Shown: in pieces, positions 35,227 through 44,371 of the stretch
Layout: each line of letters begins with the position of its first letter
Position numbering within the stretch: position 1 is the stretch's first letter
DNA from: CAVOJV01 sp963696325
GTDB taxonomy: Bacteria > Pseudomonadota > Gammaproteobacteria > Competibacterales > Competibacteraceae
DNA length: 64,000 bases
Direction: 5' to 3'
Assembly (NCBI GenBank): GCA_963696325.1
Contig: CAVOJV010000015.1
Location: forward strand, 28,707 to 92,706
Notes under the pieces: model-generated
Told to the model about the DNA's origin: nothing
The model's input: only the letters and a program-made list of their open reading frames with translations
Database searches by the model: none
Made by a program: the position numbers and the translations under genes

Positions 35227-37920
35227 ATGTCTCTAAAACTCTCAGTCATCGAAAATGATAGTTTCCCGCCACCCGATACACAAGAAGTAATTTCCCGATT
35301 CTGCGATGCCATGCGGGAGCGCGGCCTTGTCCCGCCGACGCCATTCCCTGCCGATGGTCAGCTTCACCGTTGTAGCACTGCCGGAACCCACGGCAAGGCA
35401 GACGGCGCTTTCATTCTGCACATTGATGAATTTCCAGCCGGCGGTTTCCAGAATCACCAGGACGGACTTGGTTGGCAAACCTGGCACGCCAACAACGGGT
35501 ACAAGTTTACCGATGAACAGAAAGCAGCTTTCGATAAAAAATGCGCTGAGGACAGAGCTAAGGCTGATGCCGCGACGGCAAAACGCCATGCGGATTGCAG
35601 GCGAAACTGAGCTAAGCGGTGGAAAGCCGCAAAACCAGCGGACAGCAATCACCCGTACCTCCAAGCGCATGCTATACCGCCATTAATCGCCAGGCAGGAA
35701 GGAGAGTTATTGCTGATTCCTGTTTTTGATACGGCTGGCACGCTGCATGGCCTGCAGGAGATACCCGCCGAAGGCAAAAAAAAGTTTATCTATGGGACCG
35801 ACAAGAAAGGCCACTTTGCCACCGTCGGCGAGATAGGCGAAACCTTATATATAGCTGAGGGATTTGCCACGGCGGCCAGCATTCACCTGGCGCTTAAGAC
35901 CGGCGTGTTTATCGCGTTTGATGCTGGCAACCTGCCGGCAGTGGCGGAAGCGCTTCACAAGCAATACCCGGATAAGACGCTTGTTATTTGCGCGGATAAC
36001 GACCAGTGGAGGCCGGCAGTCGGTAATACAGGCGTTACCCAAGCACAGATAGCGGCGGCGGCGATCGGCGGCACCGTGGTGATTCCGCATTTTACAGCAG
36101 AACAGATAGCGGATTACCAGGCCAGCCACAACGGCGAGCGGCCAACGGACTTCAACGATTTGCACCAGATAGCCGGACTGCCGGCGGCACTGGAGCAGTT
36201 GCGCACCGCAGGTGTGGTAGAAACCAAGCTGCCGGATGGGTTCAGACGCGATTCTAAGGGTATTTGGCAGCAGCAGGACGAAGACGGAAAAGACGTTTGG
36301 GTATGCGTACCGCTTCGCATAACAGCCGCCACCAGAGATACCGACTCGGACAACCATGGGTATCTGTTGGAGTTCAAGGACCGCCTAGGATGCTCTCACC
36401 AGTGGGCCATGCCGCTTGAATTGCTCGAGGACAGACGAGCCTACCGGAAAGTTTTGAGGCGCCTAGGACTTTCGGCTAAGCGGAACGAAGGCAGGCAATA
36501 ATGCTCTGCAAATATTCTTCGACACCATTGCACCAAAAGCAAAAGCGCTTTGTGTCCCTAAATGTGGCTGGCATAACGGCGTTTTTGTGTTGCCGAACCG
36601 CACCCTTGGAACGGCGAGTAGCGGGGAAAGGGTGCTTTTGCAAACCGTGTACCAGGTCAACTTTCCGTTCAAAACGGCGGGAACGCTGGCGGACTGGCAG
36701 AAGCATGTCGGCGCCTATTGCGTAGGCAATGATGGTTTGGTGTTTTCAGTCAGCATGGGGTTTTCGGCGCCGCTGCTGAAGATAACCCGCGAGCAAAGCG
36801 GCGGTGTTCACGTGCGCGGAAACAGCACTACCGGCAAACCTACCAGCCAGCGAGTGGCCTATAGCGTTTGGAACAGCGGCGAGGTGATTCCCACCTGGCG
36901 CGGGACAGCCAACGGCTTTGAGGGAATCGCCGGTTCCCACAACGACATTCTTCTGCCGCTGGATGAGATGGGTCAAGCGCTTCCAAGGGAAATCGGCCAT
37001 TCCGTTTACCATGCTGGCCAATCAAGCCGGGAAGATACGCGGAAACCGCGAGGGTGGCGCCAGGCGGCAAGCCGAGTGGCGGTATCTTTTCCTGTGTCAG
37101 GGGAGCAAGGCTTGGCCGACATTATGAACAAGGCTGGTGTTGCGCTAAACGCTGGACAGTCTGTTCGCTTGGTTGAAATCCCGGTAGGCGAGGATTTTAT
37201 TAAAGCGCTGCACGGTTTTGCGACCACCGAGGACTTTGTAACCGAGATAGGCGGGAACTCACAATGCTTTTATGGCACGGCTGGACCGGCCTTTATTGAA
37301 GCGTTGATTGCGTCTCTAGAGGGATGTAGCCAGCACGATCAGCGCATACCGGGAAAAGTGGATAGGCGAATTTGTTCCCCGAAGGCGCCAGCAAGCAAGT
37401 ATTCCGCGTGGCTAACCGTTTCTCGCTGATTGCCGCCGGAGGTGAGCTGGCAACCGCTTTTGGTATTACGTCCTGGCCACCCGGCACGGCTAATGATGCG
37501 GCTGGGAATTGCTTCAAGGCATGGCTGGCGGATTGTGGCGGCAAAGGCTCTTACGAAGAACAGCAGGCGATAGATCAGATACGGCAATTTTTTCAACTGC
37601 ATGGTGAGAATCGATTTACATCGTGGGGTTTTACCGAGGATGAGCTTAGCCGAACCATAAATCGCGCTGGCTGGCGTCAAAAGACCGTGAACGGGACAGA
37701 ATTTTTTGTCTTTCCTGAAATATTCAAGACGGAACTATGTAGAGGACTTGATTCTAGGCTGGTTGCAAAAACGCTTATCAGTCAAAACCTCATCATTCCA
37801 GACGAAAAGGACGGGAAGTCCAGCGCATCGAAAAAGCCACCCGGCGTTGATAAGACCATTCGCCTCTATCATTTTGCGGCATCAATTCTAGGCGACCTCG
37901 TCGGTGAGCAGTCATGCTAG
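35227..37920 (+). pseudogene. TOPRIM-DUF927 primase-helicase, stop and two frameshifts
   Basis: A roughly 895-residue replication protein when joined. N-terminal 125 residues (DGAFILHIDEFPAGGFQNHQ) are followed by an in-frame TGA at 35608-35610, then HPYLQAHAIPPLIARQEGE and a TOPRIM domain with TLYIAEGFATAASIHLA, FIAFDAGN and LVICADND. After a shift near 36497 comes a DUF927 domain: NGVFVLPNRTLGTASSGERV, Walker A GNSTTGKPT, and HNDILLPLDEMGQ. A last shift near 37365 leads to ASKQVFRVANRFSLIAAGG and the stop at 37920. The fold is the P4-alpha-like initiation protein class. K-P-T replaces the usual K-T-T in Walker A. Confidence 0.75.
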
Positions 37921-37970
37921 CCGAATATTTCTCCAGCATCATTAAGCCGAATATTTCTCTACCATCATTA
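37919..37970 (+). repeat. Two tandem 26-bp AT-rich repeats
   Basis: agccgaatatttctccagca + tcatta at 37919-37944 is followed directly by a copy with two differences at 37945-37970. The AT-rich pair lies at the edge of the iteron array and could be the DNA-unwinding part of a replication origin. Confidence 0.85.
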
Positions 37971-37976
37971 AAAAGC

Positions 37977-38227
37977 GGTGTAACTGGTGTAACTGGTGTA
38001 ACTTCGGAAGATAAACCCAGCAATAATGCGGCTTCCAGGGTATCCGGTTCCAGTTACACCGGAAGAAAAAGGCGGTGTAACTGGTGTAACTACACCCGGC
38101 CAACAAATAGACCGAGTTACACCAGTTACACCAGCCAAAAAAGACGGTGTAACTCAAGTTAATAGCCAGAAACCCAGCAATAATGAGGCTTCCAGCCTTC
38201 GAGTTACACAGTTACACCAGTTACACC
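37977..38227 (+). repeat. Iteron array: twelve copies of a 9-bp motif (ggtgtaact)
   Basis: Forward copies at 37977, 37986, 37995, 38074, 38083 and 38146. Reverse-complement copies (agttacacc) at 38052, 38115, 38124, 38202 (one mismatch), 38210 and 38219. They occur as direct tandems and as alternating orientations. A second pair of 26-bp repeats (aaacccagcaataatg... at 38013-38038 and 38170-38195, one mismatch) frames the array. This layout right after a primase gene is what an iteron origin looks like. Confidence 0.9.
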
Positions 38228-38597
38228 GAAAAAACAGTCACCCTGAGAAAATTTCAGTTACCCGCGAAGACCTCGAGGACATGCACCCGGCGCTTATTCT
38301 TGGTGTCCCGCTTGATCTAATACTGAACGAAGCTATCCCTGCTGACTACGTAGAATTGCAGGACCGGCAGATGCTGGAGGCTTTCTGCAAGTCACTCCTC
38401 CAGCACGGCTTCATAAAACCACCAAAGTGGCGGGAAGCCGGCGTAACAGCTAAGGAATACCACCCGATCCTCTGTGCCGGCTGTGCGTCTTTCCTGCCGG
38501 ACACTGGCGGCGACGGCACCGGCCTTGGGAAGTGCAAGGCCGGGAAAGGCGCTTTTTACCCCAACCAGATGCATACGTGCAGCAATCGAGGAACCGT

Positions 38598-38798
38598 ATG
38601 AAAAAACAGAACCGGCCATGCCTGGCGATCAATCGCACCAGCAAGGACGCTTGCGGTAACCACGGCCACCACCCTTGCCGCATAAGTGGAAGGTTGTATC
38701 ACTTGTGCAGCCTGCACGCCAGCATGGCTAACCACAGCCCTTACAAGGTGTCTGGCTTAAGCAATGGCTGGCTGAGCTTTGGCGATGAGGTGAAATGA
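38598..38798 (+). CDS. Small cysteine/histidine-rich hypothetical protein
   Basis: A 66-residue protein with an ATGA overlap to the previous gene. CLAINRTSKDACGNHGHHPC and LYHLCSLHASMANH suggest a small metal-binding fold. No family recognised. Tight overlaps on both sides (the next gene starts at 38795) show it is part of the element's transcript. Confidence 0.5.
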   Translation: MKKQNRPCLAINRTSKDACGNHGHHPCRISGRLYHLCSLHASMANHSPYKVSGLSNGWLSFGDEVK

Positions 38799-39031
38799 TG
38801 ACTACGCTTAGACCCTGCAAACCTGTGGACCTGGTGGACCTAGGACCGATCGTGGTAACGGATGTGATCGATAACGGCGGCTGGTTGGCTATCACCTTCC
38901 ACACGCGGGACGGTTGGTTCGGCTTCTGCGACTTCAAGCCGCCGAGGAAGCAGGCTAGGCCCCCGGCGCCGAAGGCTAAGGCGCTACCAAAGAAGCGAAG
39001 CCCTGCTGCACCGAAAAGGCTTGATAGTTAA
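38795..39031 (+). CDS. Small hypothetical protein
   Basis: A 78-residue protein, again with an ATGA overlap upstream. The N-terminal half (LVDLGPIVVTDVIDNGGWLA, ITFHTRDGWFGFCDF) looks like a small beta-rich fold. The C-terminal half is basic and proline-rich (KALPKKRSPAAPKRLDS). Function unknown; it might bind nucleic acid. Confidence 0.5.
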   Translation: MMTTLRPCKPVDLVDLGPIVVTDVIDNGGWLAITFHTRDGWFGFCDFKPPRKQARPPAPKAKALPKKRSPAAPKRLDS

Positions 39032-39142
39032 ATGCTATGTATATCAATAACTTACCGGGTCCTGTATAGCTACCCAAGGCAGGCACGCAGAATGGCGGAA
39101 AACAAGGCTGAATTGACTTCAAAACATGTGTCCTAGTGTCCT

Positions 39143-39670
39143 ATGCGCATAGAAAATACTGAGCTAACCCCACGGGCGGCTGTAGTGAAATTGCTTGGCT
39201 TGAGTGACAGACAATTCCAACGGCTGATTACCGCTGGTGTATTCAAGTCTGTGACCAAAGGCCTGTACGATCTAACCGCCAGCATCAAGGCTTGGGTGGA
39301 ATATCACGCCAACGGCCAGACGGACAGCACCAACGCCGAGGAACGGCGCTTGTTAACCATTGCACAGCGTAAGCGGATTGAATTGGATATTGCCGAACGC
39401 GGCAAGGAGCTGATCGAAATATCCGAAGTGCGGCAGTTCTACTTGATGAATATCCAGATGCTGACAAGCCAGCTAGAAGGCTTGCCTGGCCGCATGGCTT
39501 ATGAATTAGCAGCGTGCAGCGATCCTGCTATGGTGCGCGCTATCCTACTTAAAGAGACTCGCCGTGTCCGTCAAAACCTCGCAGATCAACTCAACGCTGT
39601 GGCTCGAAGCCCAGCAAGCCGGCGGCCTGCTGAGACCACCACCAACCCGGACAGCCAGCCAGTGGGCTGA
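39143..39670 (+). CDS. Terminase small subunit-like protein (Nu1 type)
   Basis: A 175-residue protein: AAVVKLLGLSDRQFQRLITA is a winged-helix-like DNA-binding start similar to Nu1-type phage packaging proteins, followed by helices with EERRLLTIAQRKRIELDIAE and EVRQFYLMNIQMLTSQLEGL, GRMAYELAACSDPAMVRAIL. It overlaps the large subunit by 107 bases. It would bind the packaging site of the element's DNA. Confidence 0.75.
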   Translation: MRIENTELTPRAAVVKLLGLSDRQFQRLITAGVFKSVTKGLYDLTASIKAWVEYHANGQTDSTNAEERRLLTIAQRKRIELDIAERGKELIEISEVRQFYLMNIQMLTSQLEGLPGRMAYELAACSDPAMVRAILLKETRRVRQNLADQLNAVARSPASRRPAETTTNPDSQPVG

Positions 39671-41399
39671 CGCCAACCGTATCCTGCCGGCCGGCACGGC
39701 TGAGCCGGGGCCCTGGCGTTCGGACCGCACACCGTACGTCATGCCGATAGCCGCCGCCTGCGCTGATCCCCGGTACAAGCTGATTGTCGCTGTCATGGGT
39801 TCCCAAATGGGTAAGACGGAAGCCTTGCTCAACGTGGTTGGCCACCGCCTTGACGACGACCCCGCGCCCGCCTTATGGATAGCCCCCACACAGAAAGCCG
39901 CCGAGTCGATGAGCGGCGATCGTTTCATGAAGATGGTGCGAAGCTGTCCGGCACTGCTGGCCAAACTGCACCAAGGCCGGCAGAACAAGCTTACCGAGAA
40001 ATTCTTTGCCGGCGTACGTATCGGCTTTGCTTGGGCGGGTAGCACTACAGAACTCGCCAGCCATGCCTGTGCTTTAGTAGTGGTGGACGAAGTGGACCGC
40101 ATGGAAGCCACTGCCGAAGGCGACCCGGTAAGCCTGGCTATGGCACGCACCGCCACCTATCCCGATGGCAAGGTTATTCTGGTATCCACGCCAACCCTGG
40201 AAGGCGCTTCCATGATCTGGGCGCGCTATCTGGAAGGCACTCAACACCGCTGGCACTGGCCCTGCCCTGACTGTGGCGCCTACTTTGCGCCAGCTTTCGA
40301 GCTGCTACGCTGGCCTTCCGGCGCCACCCCGGCACAAGCCCGCCGTGCGGCGGTGCTGGCGTGTCCTGAGTGCGGCGCTGAGATACCCGACAGCCACCGC
40401 CTAACCATGAATGCGGCAGGGCTTTACCTGGCGCCTGGCCAGACGGTGCGAGACGGACACATAGAGGGCGATCTGCCGGACAGCGACACCGCCAGCTTTT
40501 GGGTATCCGGCCTGGCTAGTCCCTGGCGATCGTTTGGCCGCTGTGCGCAACTATGGCTGGAAGCGCACCAAGCCGGCGACCCGGCCCGGCTGCAAGCCGT
40601 CAAGAACACCGCCTTCGGTGAGCTGTGGCAGATGAAAGGCGAAGCACCGAACTGGGAGAAGGTGTGGAACCTGCGGCAAGGCTATGAGAGCGACACGCTG
40701 CCGGCTGGCGTTAAAATCCTTACCGCTGGCGTGGACGTGCAGAAGGACCGTCTCTATGTCGTGGTGCGTGGCTTTGGCGCGCAAGGCGAGAGCTGGCTTA
40801 TCTGTCACCATGAGATATTCGGACTGCATGAAGCCGGCGCCGCCTGGGACCGGCTGGCCGCCGTGCTAGAGCGTCCCTACGGCAATCTAAGGGTGCGTAT
40901 GGCGTTGATCGACTCAGGCTATGGCACTGACCAAGTGTATCGATTCACCCGCCAGAACCGCCACTACGCGGCCCCCTGCAAAGGCCATGACTCCCTAGAT
41001 AAACCCGTCAAACCGGCCCGGCTGGATGTGTCCCGAGCCGGCAAGAGCCTGGCTGGCGGACTTACTCTGTGGCACGTAGACGGCGGTTATTTCAAGGCAC
41101 AAATCCATGGCCGTATCGACTGGCCCCCGGGTGAGCCTGGCGGGTTCCACCTGCCGATAGACGCCTCTGAAGATTACTGTAAGCAGCTGGTAGCTGAGTC
41201 CCGCATCGTGCGGGCGCACCGTGTGCTGTGGGTACGGCATGGCAAGAACAATCACTACCTGGACGCGGAAGTCTACGCGCACGCTGCCGCGCAAGTGCTA
41301 GGCGCACATGTGCTGCGAGAGACGCCACCATCAGCACCTAAGCCGGACAAGCCAACCAAGAGCTTTATCAATCGGCCAGCCGGGGAAAGATGGCTGTAG
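39564..41399 (+). CDS. Terminase large subunit (GpA family)
   Basis: An intact 611-residue protein of the lambda-GpA type: SQWADANRILPAGTAEPGPW, Walker A AVMGSQMGKTEALLNV, Walker B ALVVVDEVDRM, and the zinc-ribbon-like pair CPDCGAYF with CPECGAEI. The C-terminal nuclease domain has LTAGVDVQKDRLYVVVRGFG and LIDSGYGTDQVYRFTRQN. It cuts and packages concatemeric DNA. The GTG start at 39564 lies inside the small subunit gene. No portal or capsid gene follows. Confidence 0.9.
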   Translation: MSVKTSQINSTLWLEAQQAGGLLRPPPTRTASQWADANRILPAGTAEPGPWRSDRTPYVMPIAAACADPRYKLIVAVMGSQMGKTEALLNVVGHRLDDDPAPALWIAPTQKAAESMSGDRFMKMVRSCPALLAKLHQGRQNKLTEKFFAGVRIGFAWAGSTTELASHACALVVVDEVDRMEATAEGDPVSLAMARTATYPDGKVILVSTPTLEGASMIWARYLEGTQHRWHWPCPDCGAYFAPAFELLRWPSGATPAQARRAAVLACPECGAEIPDSHRLTMNAAGLYLAPGQTVRDGHIEGDLPDSDTASFWVSGLASPWRSFGRCAQLWLEAHQAGDPARLQAVKNTAFGELWQMKGEAPNWEKVWNLRQGYESDTLPAGVKILTAGVDVQKDRLYVVVRGFGAQGESWLICHHEIFGLHEAGAAWDRLAAVLERPYGNLRVRMALIDSGYGTDQVYRFTRQNRHYAAPCKGHDSLDKPVKPARLDVSRAGKSLAGGLTLWHVDGGYFKAQIHGRIDWPPGEPGGFHLPIDASEDYCKQLVAESRIVRAHRVLWVRHGKNNHYLDAEVYAHAAAQVLGAHVLRETPPSAPKPDKPTKSFINRPAGERWL

Positions 41400-42094
41400 C
41401 CGGCACCGGAGACGTCTGGCGGCAACTGGACGGCGTGCTGACCGCGAAATACAAGACCGTTGACGGAAGGCTGCTGACTGTCATTGCGGCTTGTGTTGAC
41501 GCTGGCGGACACCATGCGGCGGCAGTGCATTCCTACTGCGAGACACGCCGAGCCAGGCGGGTTTATGCGATACGTGGCCAGGGTGGCGCGGGCAAGCCTA
41601 TCTGGCCGAAAGCGGCGGGACAGAGTCGCCGCTACCATGGCGCTACAGTGTGGTCTGTGGGTGTTGACTCAGCGAAAGAGGCCATATTCGCCAGACTTCG
41701 GGTTGATCCTGGCCGTCCTGGCTACATGCACCTGCCGGATGACCTGGATAGCGGCTATGAAGAGCGCTGGGCTTCTCAACTGCTGAGCGAGCGCATCGAG
41801 ACTACCCGAGTAAGAGGACAACTGGTTAGGCGCTGGGTATTGCCGCATGGCGCCAGGAATGAAGCGCTGGATTGCCGTGCTTACGCGCTGGCAGCGCTGC
41901 GCAGCATGAACCCCAACTGGCCGGCACTGTTAGCACAGACAGTGCGCACGGCAACCCCACGGCCACCACCAGCAAAGCGGCAAGGCCGATCGTGGCCGGG
42001 CGGTTCAGTCTGCGAGCTGGTTAAATATTATTTTTTCCGCACATACCCTAGCGCCAGGCGTATAAAATGCCTTGCCTTGTTACTAACATATTGA
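41390..42094 (+). CDS. Second terminase nuclease-domain fragment
   Basis: A 234-residue protein that corresponds to the C-terminal half of another GpA-type large terminase: LLTVIAACVDAGGHHAAAVH, TVWSVGVDSAKEAIFARLRV, GRPGYMHLPDDLDSGYEERW and RNEALDCRAYALAALRSMNP. It is not a frame-shifted copy of the gene in front, because that gene already contains its own full nuclease domain. ATG 41390 overlaps the preceding stop. The last about 30 residues read through into non-coding sequence toward attR. Confidence 0.75.
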   Translation: MAVAGTGDVWRQLDGVLTAKYKTVDGRLLTVIAACVDAGGHHAAAVHSYCETRRARRVYAIRGQGGAGKPIWPKAAGQSRRYHGATVWSVGVDSAKEAIFARLRVDPGRPGYMHLPDDLDSGYEERWASQLLSERIETTRVRGQLVRRWVLPHGARNEALDCRAYALAALRSMNPNWPALLAQTVRTATPRPPPAKRQGRSWPGGSVCELVKYYFFRTYPSARRIKCLALLLTY

Positions 42095-42124
42095 ATAAAG
42101 GTTTATTTTTGGCGTAAAACTAGA

Positions 42125-42138
42125 ATATGAAGTTCTGA
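42125..42138 (+). repeat. attR: right copy of the 14-bp integration repeat
   Basis: atatgaagttctga, identical to 32295-32308. It lies downstream of the last gene of the element with no dnaJ around it, as expected for the distal attachment site. Confidence 0.85.
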
Positions 42139-42365
42139 AAACCCCTCCTTGCGCTAGGTTGCGCTATCTTTTTTAGCCTTTATCCTCGAAAAAGCACCTT
42201 AGCTGTCTGAGAACATCGTATGCCATTGAAAGGCTAATTGACTTATTACGAGACCGTTCGTCAATCGCGGCTTAGCCCCCGCTTTCCCCTGGTCTCGCTT
42301 CATGGTCAAGATACCCCCAACAAAGATCGACAAGGATCAATAAAGAAGTCGCAATAGGATGAATC
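42139..42365. other. Spacer between attR and opgD
   Basis: About 227 bases with two gcgcta motifs (42151, 42161), a T-run and a gagacc/ggtctc pair (about 42251 and 42290) that could be a weak hairpin. No gene seen. Confidence 0.4.
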
Positions 42366-43946
42366 TCAGCTTGATGAAGTACGGGGGATGAACTGATAGA
42401 GCCAGGTCTCCGACAGCGCCTGATCGCCCAAGCGCAAGTAGGCCCGCAGGTCCAGGGGTTCACCGTCTTCCAGTTCGAGATCGAAGTTCCCCCGCCAGCG
42501 GCGGGTGCCTGCCACCTGAAAGGCGCCAGGGTTACGCAGATTACCGCGCGTGGTGCTGGCCACCAATTGGACGGGCGCTTGCTTGTCGAGTTGTTCCAAC
42601 GGTCCCCCGGCGAAATCGATGGCAAACCAGGCTTTATGCGCCGGTCGCGGCGGGGTCTTGGGAATGGTGATCCAGCCCATGCGGGTGGCGATAACCCGGC
42701 CGCGGGCGGGCAAATAGGGTTCGTCGGCTGCCCAATGCAGGCGGTATTTAAAGGTTCGGGTGGAGCCGGCTTGCGCGGGCGCCTGCGGCACCCAGTAGGC
42801 GACGATGTTATCACTGATTTCGTAGTTGGTCGGAATTTCAATGAGCTGTACCACCCCCTCTCCCCAGGGCTCCAGCGGTTCAACCCATAACGTGGGCCGC
42901 CGTTCATAAAATACGAGGTCGTCCTGATAGTTTTCGAAATTGCGATCCCGCTGGGAAAGACCGAATCCCCTGGGATTGTTATCGACAAAGGAATTGGTCT
43001 GGACGAAGGGCGGATTGTTGATCGGCCGCCAGATCCGTTCGCCGGCCCCGGTCCACAGGGCCAGCCCGTCGCTGTCATGGACTTCCGGGCGCCAATCCCA
43101 ACTGGGCTGGTGGTTGGTCTCGGAAAACCAGAACATGCTGGTCAACGGCGCCACTCCCAGCCGGCGAATCGTCGTACGAAAGAATAATACGGCCTCGATG
43201 TCCATCACCACGCGCTCCTGGCGGAGCGCCTCGATCCGATAGGCGCCGGTAATGCTGGGACCCTCCAGCAAGGCGTAGATCATGACCGCCTGGGGATCGG
43301 CCGCCGGCTCCAGCCAGAAGTGGGTAAAGCGTGGAAATTCCTCCGCCGTTGGCAAGGCGGTATCGATGGCGATACCGCGGGCCGAGATGCCGTACTGATT
43401 CAATTCCCCGGCACTGCGAAAATAAGATGCGCCCAGGAAAGCCAGCCAGTCCCGCTCCTCCGTCCTGGAATGCATGACCCGGAGGCCGGCAAAGCCCATA
43501 TCGTCCGGCAGCGCCGCGGCAAAATCCGCTTTGCCGAAGGTGAACAGTTGGGATGAATAGCGCACTTCACGCGCCGTACCCTCGCGCACGGCATAAATCT
43601 TCACCGGCGTCGGGAATAGCCGCCCCAGATGGAAGAATCGCACCGGATACGGTCCGTCTCCCTGTCGCCAGAGCGCGGCTTCCGGTCGGAACTGGATCTC
43701 CAGATGGGCATCATAATCGATTCTATCCAGGATATCGGCCTGGCGGATGAGGGGAGCCTGGTAGGGTTGGGCGGCCAGTTGTTTGGCCTGCTCGCGCAGC
43801 CAGTCGAAACTGAACGGCTGCGCCGGTCCCAACTCAAGTCCCGCCAGCGGTTTCACCTCAGCCTGAGCGCCCTGCCCAAGGAGGGGTAGCCACGGGATGA
43901 GTAATGCGCCCGTTAGAAAGGAACGTCGTGTAATACAGCGCTTCAT
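42366..43946 (-). CDS. opgD: Glucan biosynthesis protein D (periplasmic)
   Basis: A 526-residue OpgD/MdoD-type protein with a twin-arginine signal (TRRSFLTGALLIPWLPLLG) followed by the OPG beta-sandwich: YQAPLIRQADILDRIDYDAH, GLRVMHSRTEERDWLAFLGA, YFRSAGELNQYGISARG, SMFWFSETNHQPSWDWRPEV and RDRNFENYQDDLVFYERRP. It acts on osmoregulated periplasmic glucans after Tat export. It is a single gene, not followed by opgG/H here. Confidence 0.93.
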   Translation of the reverse strand: MKRCITRRSFLTGALLIPWLPLLGQGAQAEVKPLAGLELGPAQPFSFDWLREQAKQLAAQPYQAPLIRQADILDRIDYDAHLEIQFRPEAALWRQGDGPYPVRFFHLGRLFPTPVKIYAVREGTAREVRYSSQLFTFGKADFAAALPDDMGFAGLRVMHSRTEERDWLAFLGASYFRSAGELNQYGISARGIAIDTALPTAEEFPRFTHFWLEPAADPQAVMIYALLEGPSITGAYRIEALRQERVVMDIEAVLFFRTTIRRLGVAPLTSMFWFSETNHQPSWDWRPEVHDSDGLALWTGAGERIWRPINNPPFVQTNSFVDNNPRGFGLSQRDRNFENYQDDLVFYERRPTLWVEPLEPWGEGVVQLIEIPTNYEISDNIVAYWVPQAPAQAGSTRTFKYRLHWAADEPYLPARGRVIATRMGWITIPKTPPRPAHKAWFAIDFAGGPLEQLDKQAPVQLVASTTRGNLRNPGAFQVAGTRRWRGNFDLELEDGEPLDLRAYLRLGDQALSETWLYQFIPRTSSS

Positions 43947-44371
43947 GATATTAAGGCCTTATCTCGCCATGACCGCAGGGCTTCATGAACGGCCTGTCCC
44001 GGCAATGGCCAAGCTGGGTTATCGGGATAATGTTGTTCTGCTTAAAAGCTATGCGTTGAGAATTAAATATAGCATGGTAGAGGTATACGGCTATTTTAAT
44101 GGAAGTCACAGTAAAATCATTGGAAATTCTTCACATCCGATACTATACGTTTAACCTGAAACTGCCGTAAAGACGAACGACTGGTTAGGCCCATTGAAAA
44201 AGATACTGAACCTTTTTTGCTACTTGCGTCTATAATTAGGCGGGGAAAGTATTCCTCGTTAAAAAAGCGAAATAAAACGAAGAACCTGCTTAAGTTCTTT
44301 ATCGAAAGAATTGGGTATGTGATGAGTAGAGTTTCAGTGTGGTTTCCTATTATTAAAGTGATGAAGTAAAT
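43947..44371. other. 425-base leader/spacer before the cold-shock gene
   Basis: No gene found. The distal part is AT-rich and holds a perfect TATAAT at 44231-44236, about 135 bases before the cold-shock start. A structured 5' leader of this length is typical of cspA-type mRNAs. Confidence 0.5.
44206..44236 (+). promoter_or_regulatory. Probable promoter of the cold-shock gene
   Basis: A perfect -10 box TATAAT at 44231-44236; the -35 region (CTGAAC, 19 bases upstream) is weak. It would give a leader of about 130 nt. Confidence 0.5.

Larger units (their letters stand above)
37914..38601 (+). pseudogene. Protein encoded across the iteron array, one frameshift
   Basis: Starts by overlapping the primase stop (ATG 37914). 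It reads MLAEYFSSIIKPNISLPSLK, then GVTGVTGVT encoded by three tandem 9-bp repeats, and after a shift near 38040 PVPVTPEEKGGVTGVTTPG, RVTPVTPAKKDGVTQVN and then a non-repetitive part: VTREDLEDMHPALILGVPLD, GFIKPPKWREAGVTAKEYHP, ILCAGCASFLPD. The C-terminal cysteines suggest a zinc site. About 229 residues. The repeats force a low-complexity Gly/Val/Thr/Pro linker. Function unknown, possibly linked to replication. Confidence 0.6.
32309..42138 (+). mobile_element. 9.8-kb integrated satellite-like phage element in the 3' end of dnaJ
   Basis: Bounded by the 14-bp repeat of the dnaJ end. All recognised genes point the same way: tyrosine integrase, unknown protein, AlpA-like regulator, SSB-like protein, TOPRIM/DUF927 primase-helicase, a repeat-rich protein with iterons, two small unknowns, terminase small and large subunits and a second terminase tail. 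There are no portal, capsid, tail, lysis or repressor genes. Size and content resemble phage satellites (P4-like or PICI-like), but a prophage that lost its structural genes is the main alternative. Confidence 0.8.

Noticed and set aside
37977..38227. Repeats resembling a CRISPR array
   Set aside because: Units are 9 bp, in both orientations and often directly adjacent, without uniform spacers, and lie in a coding frame. They look like iterons.
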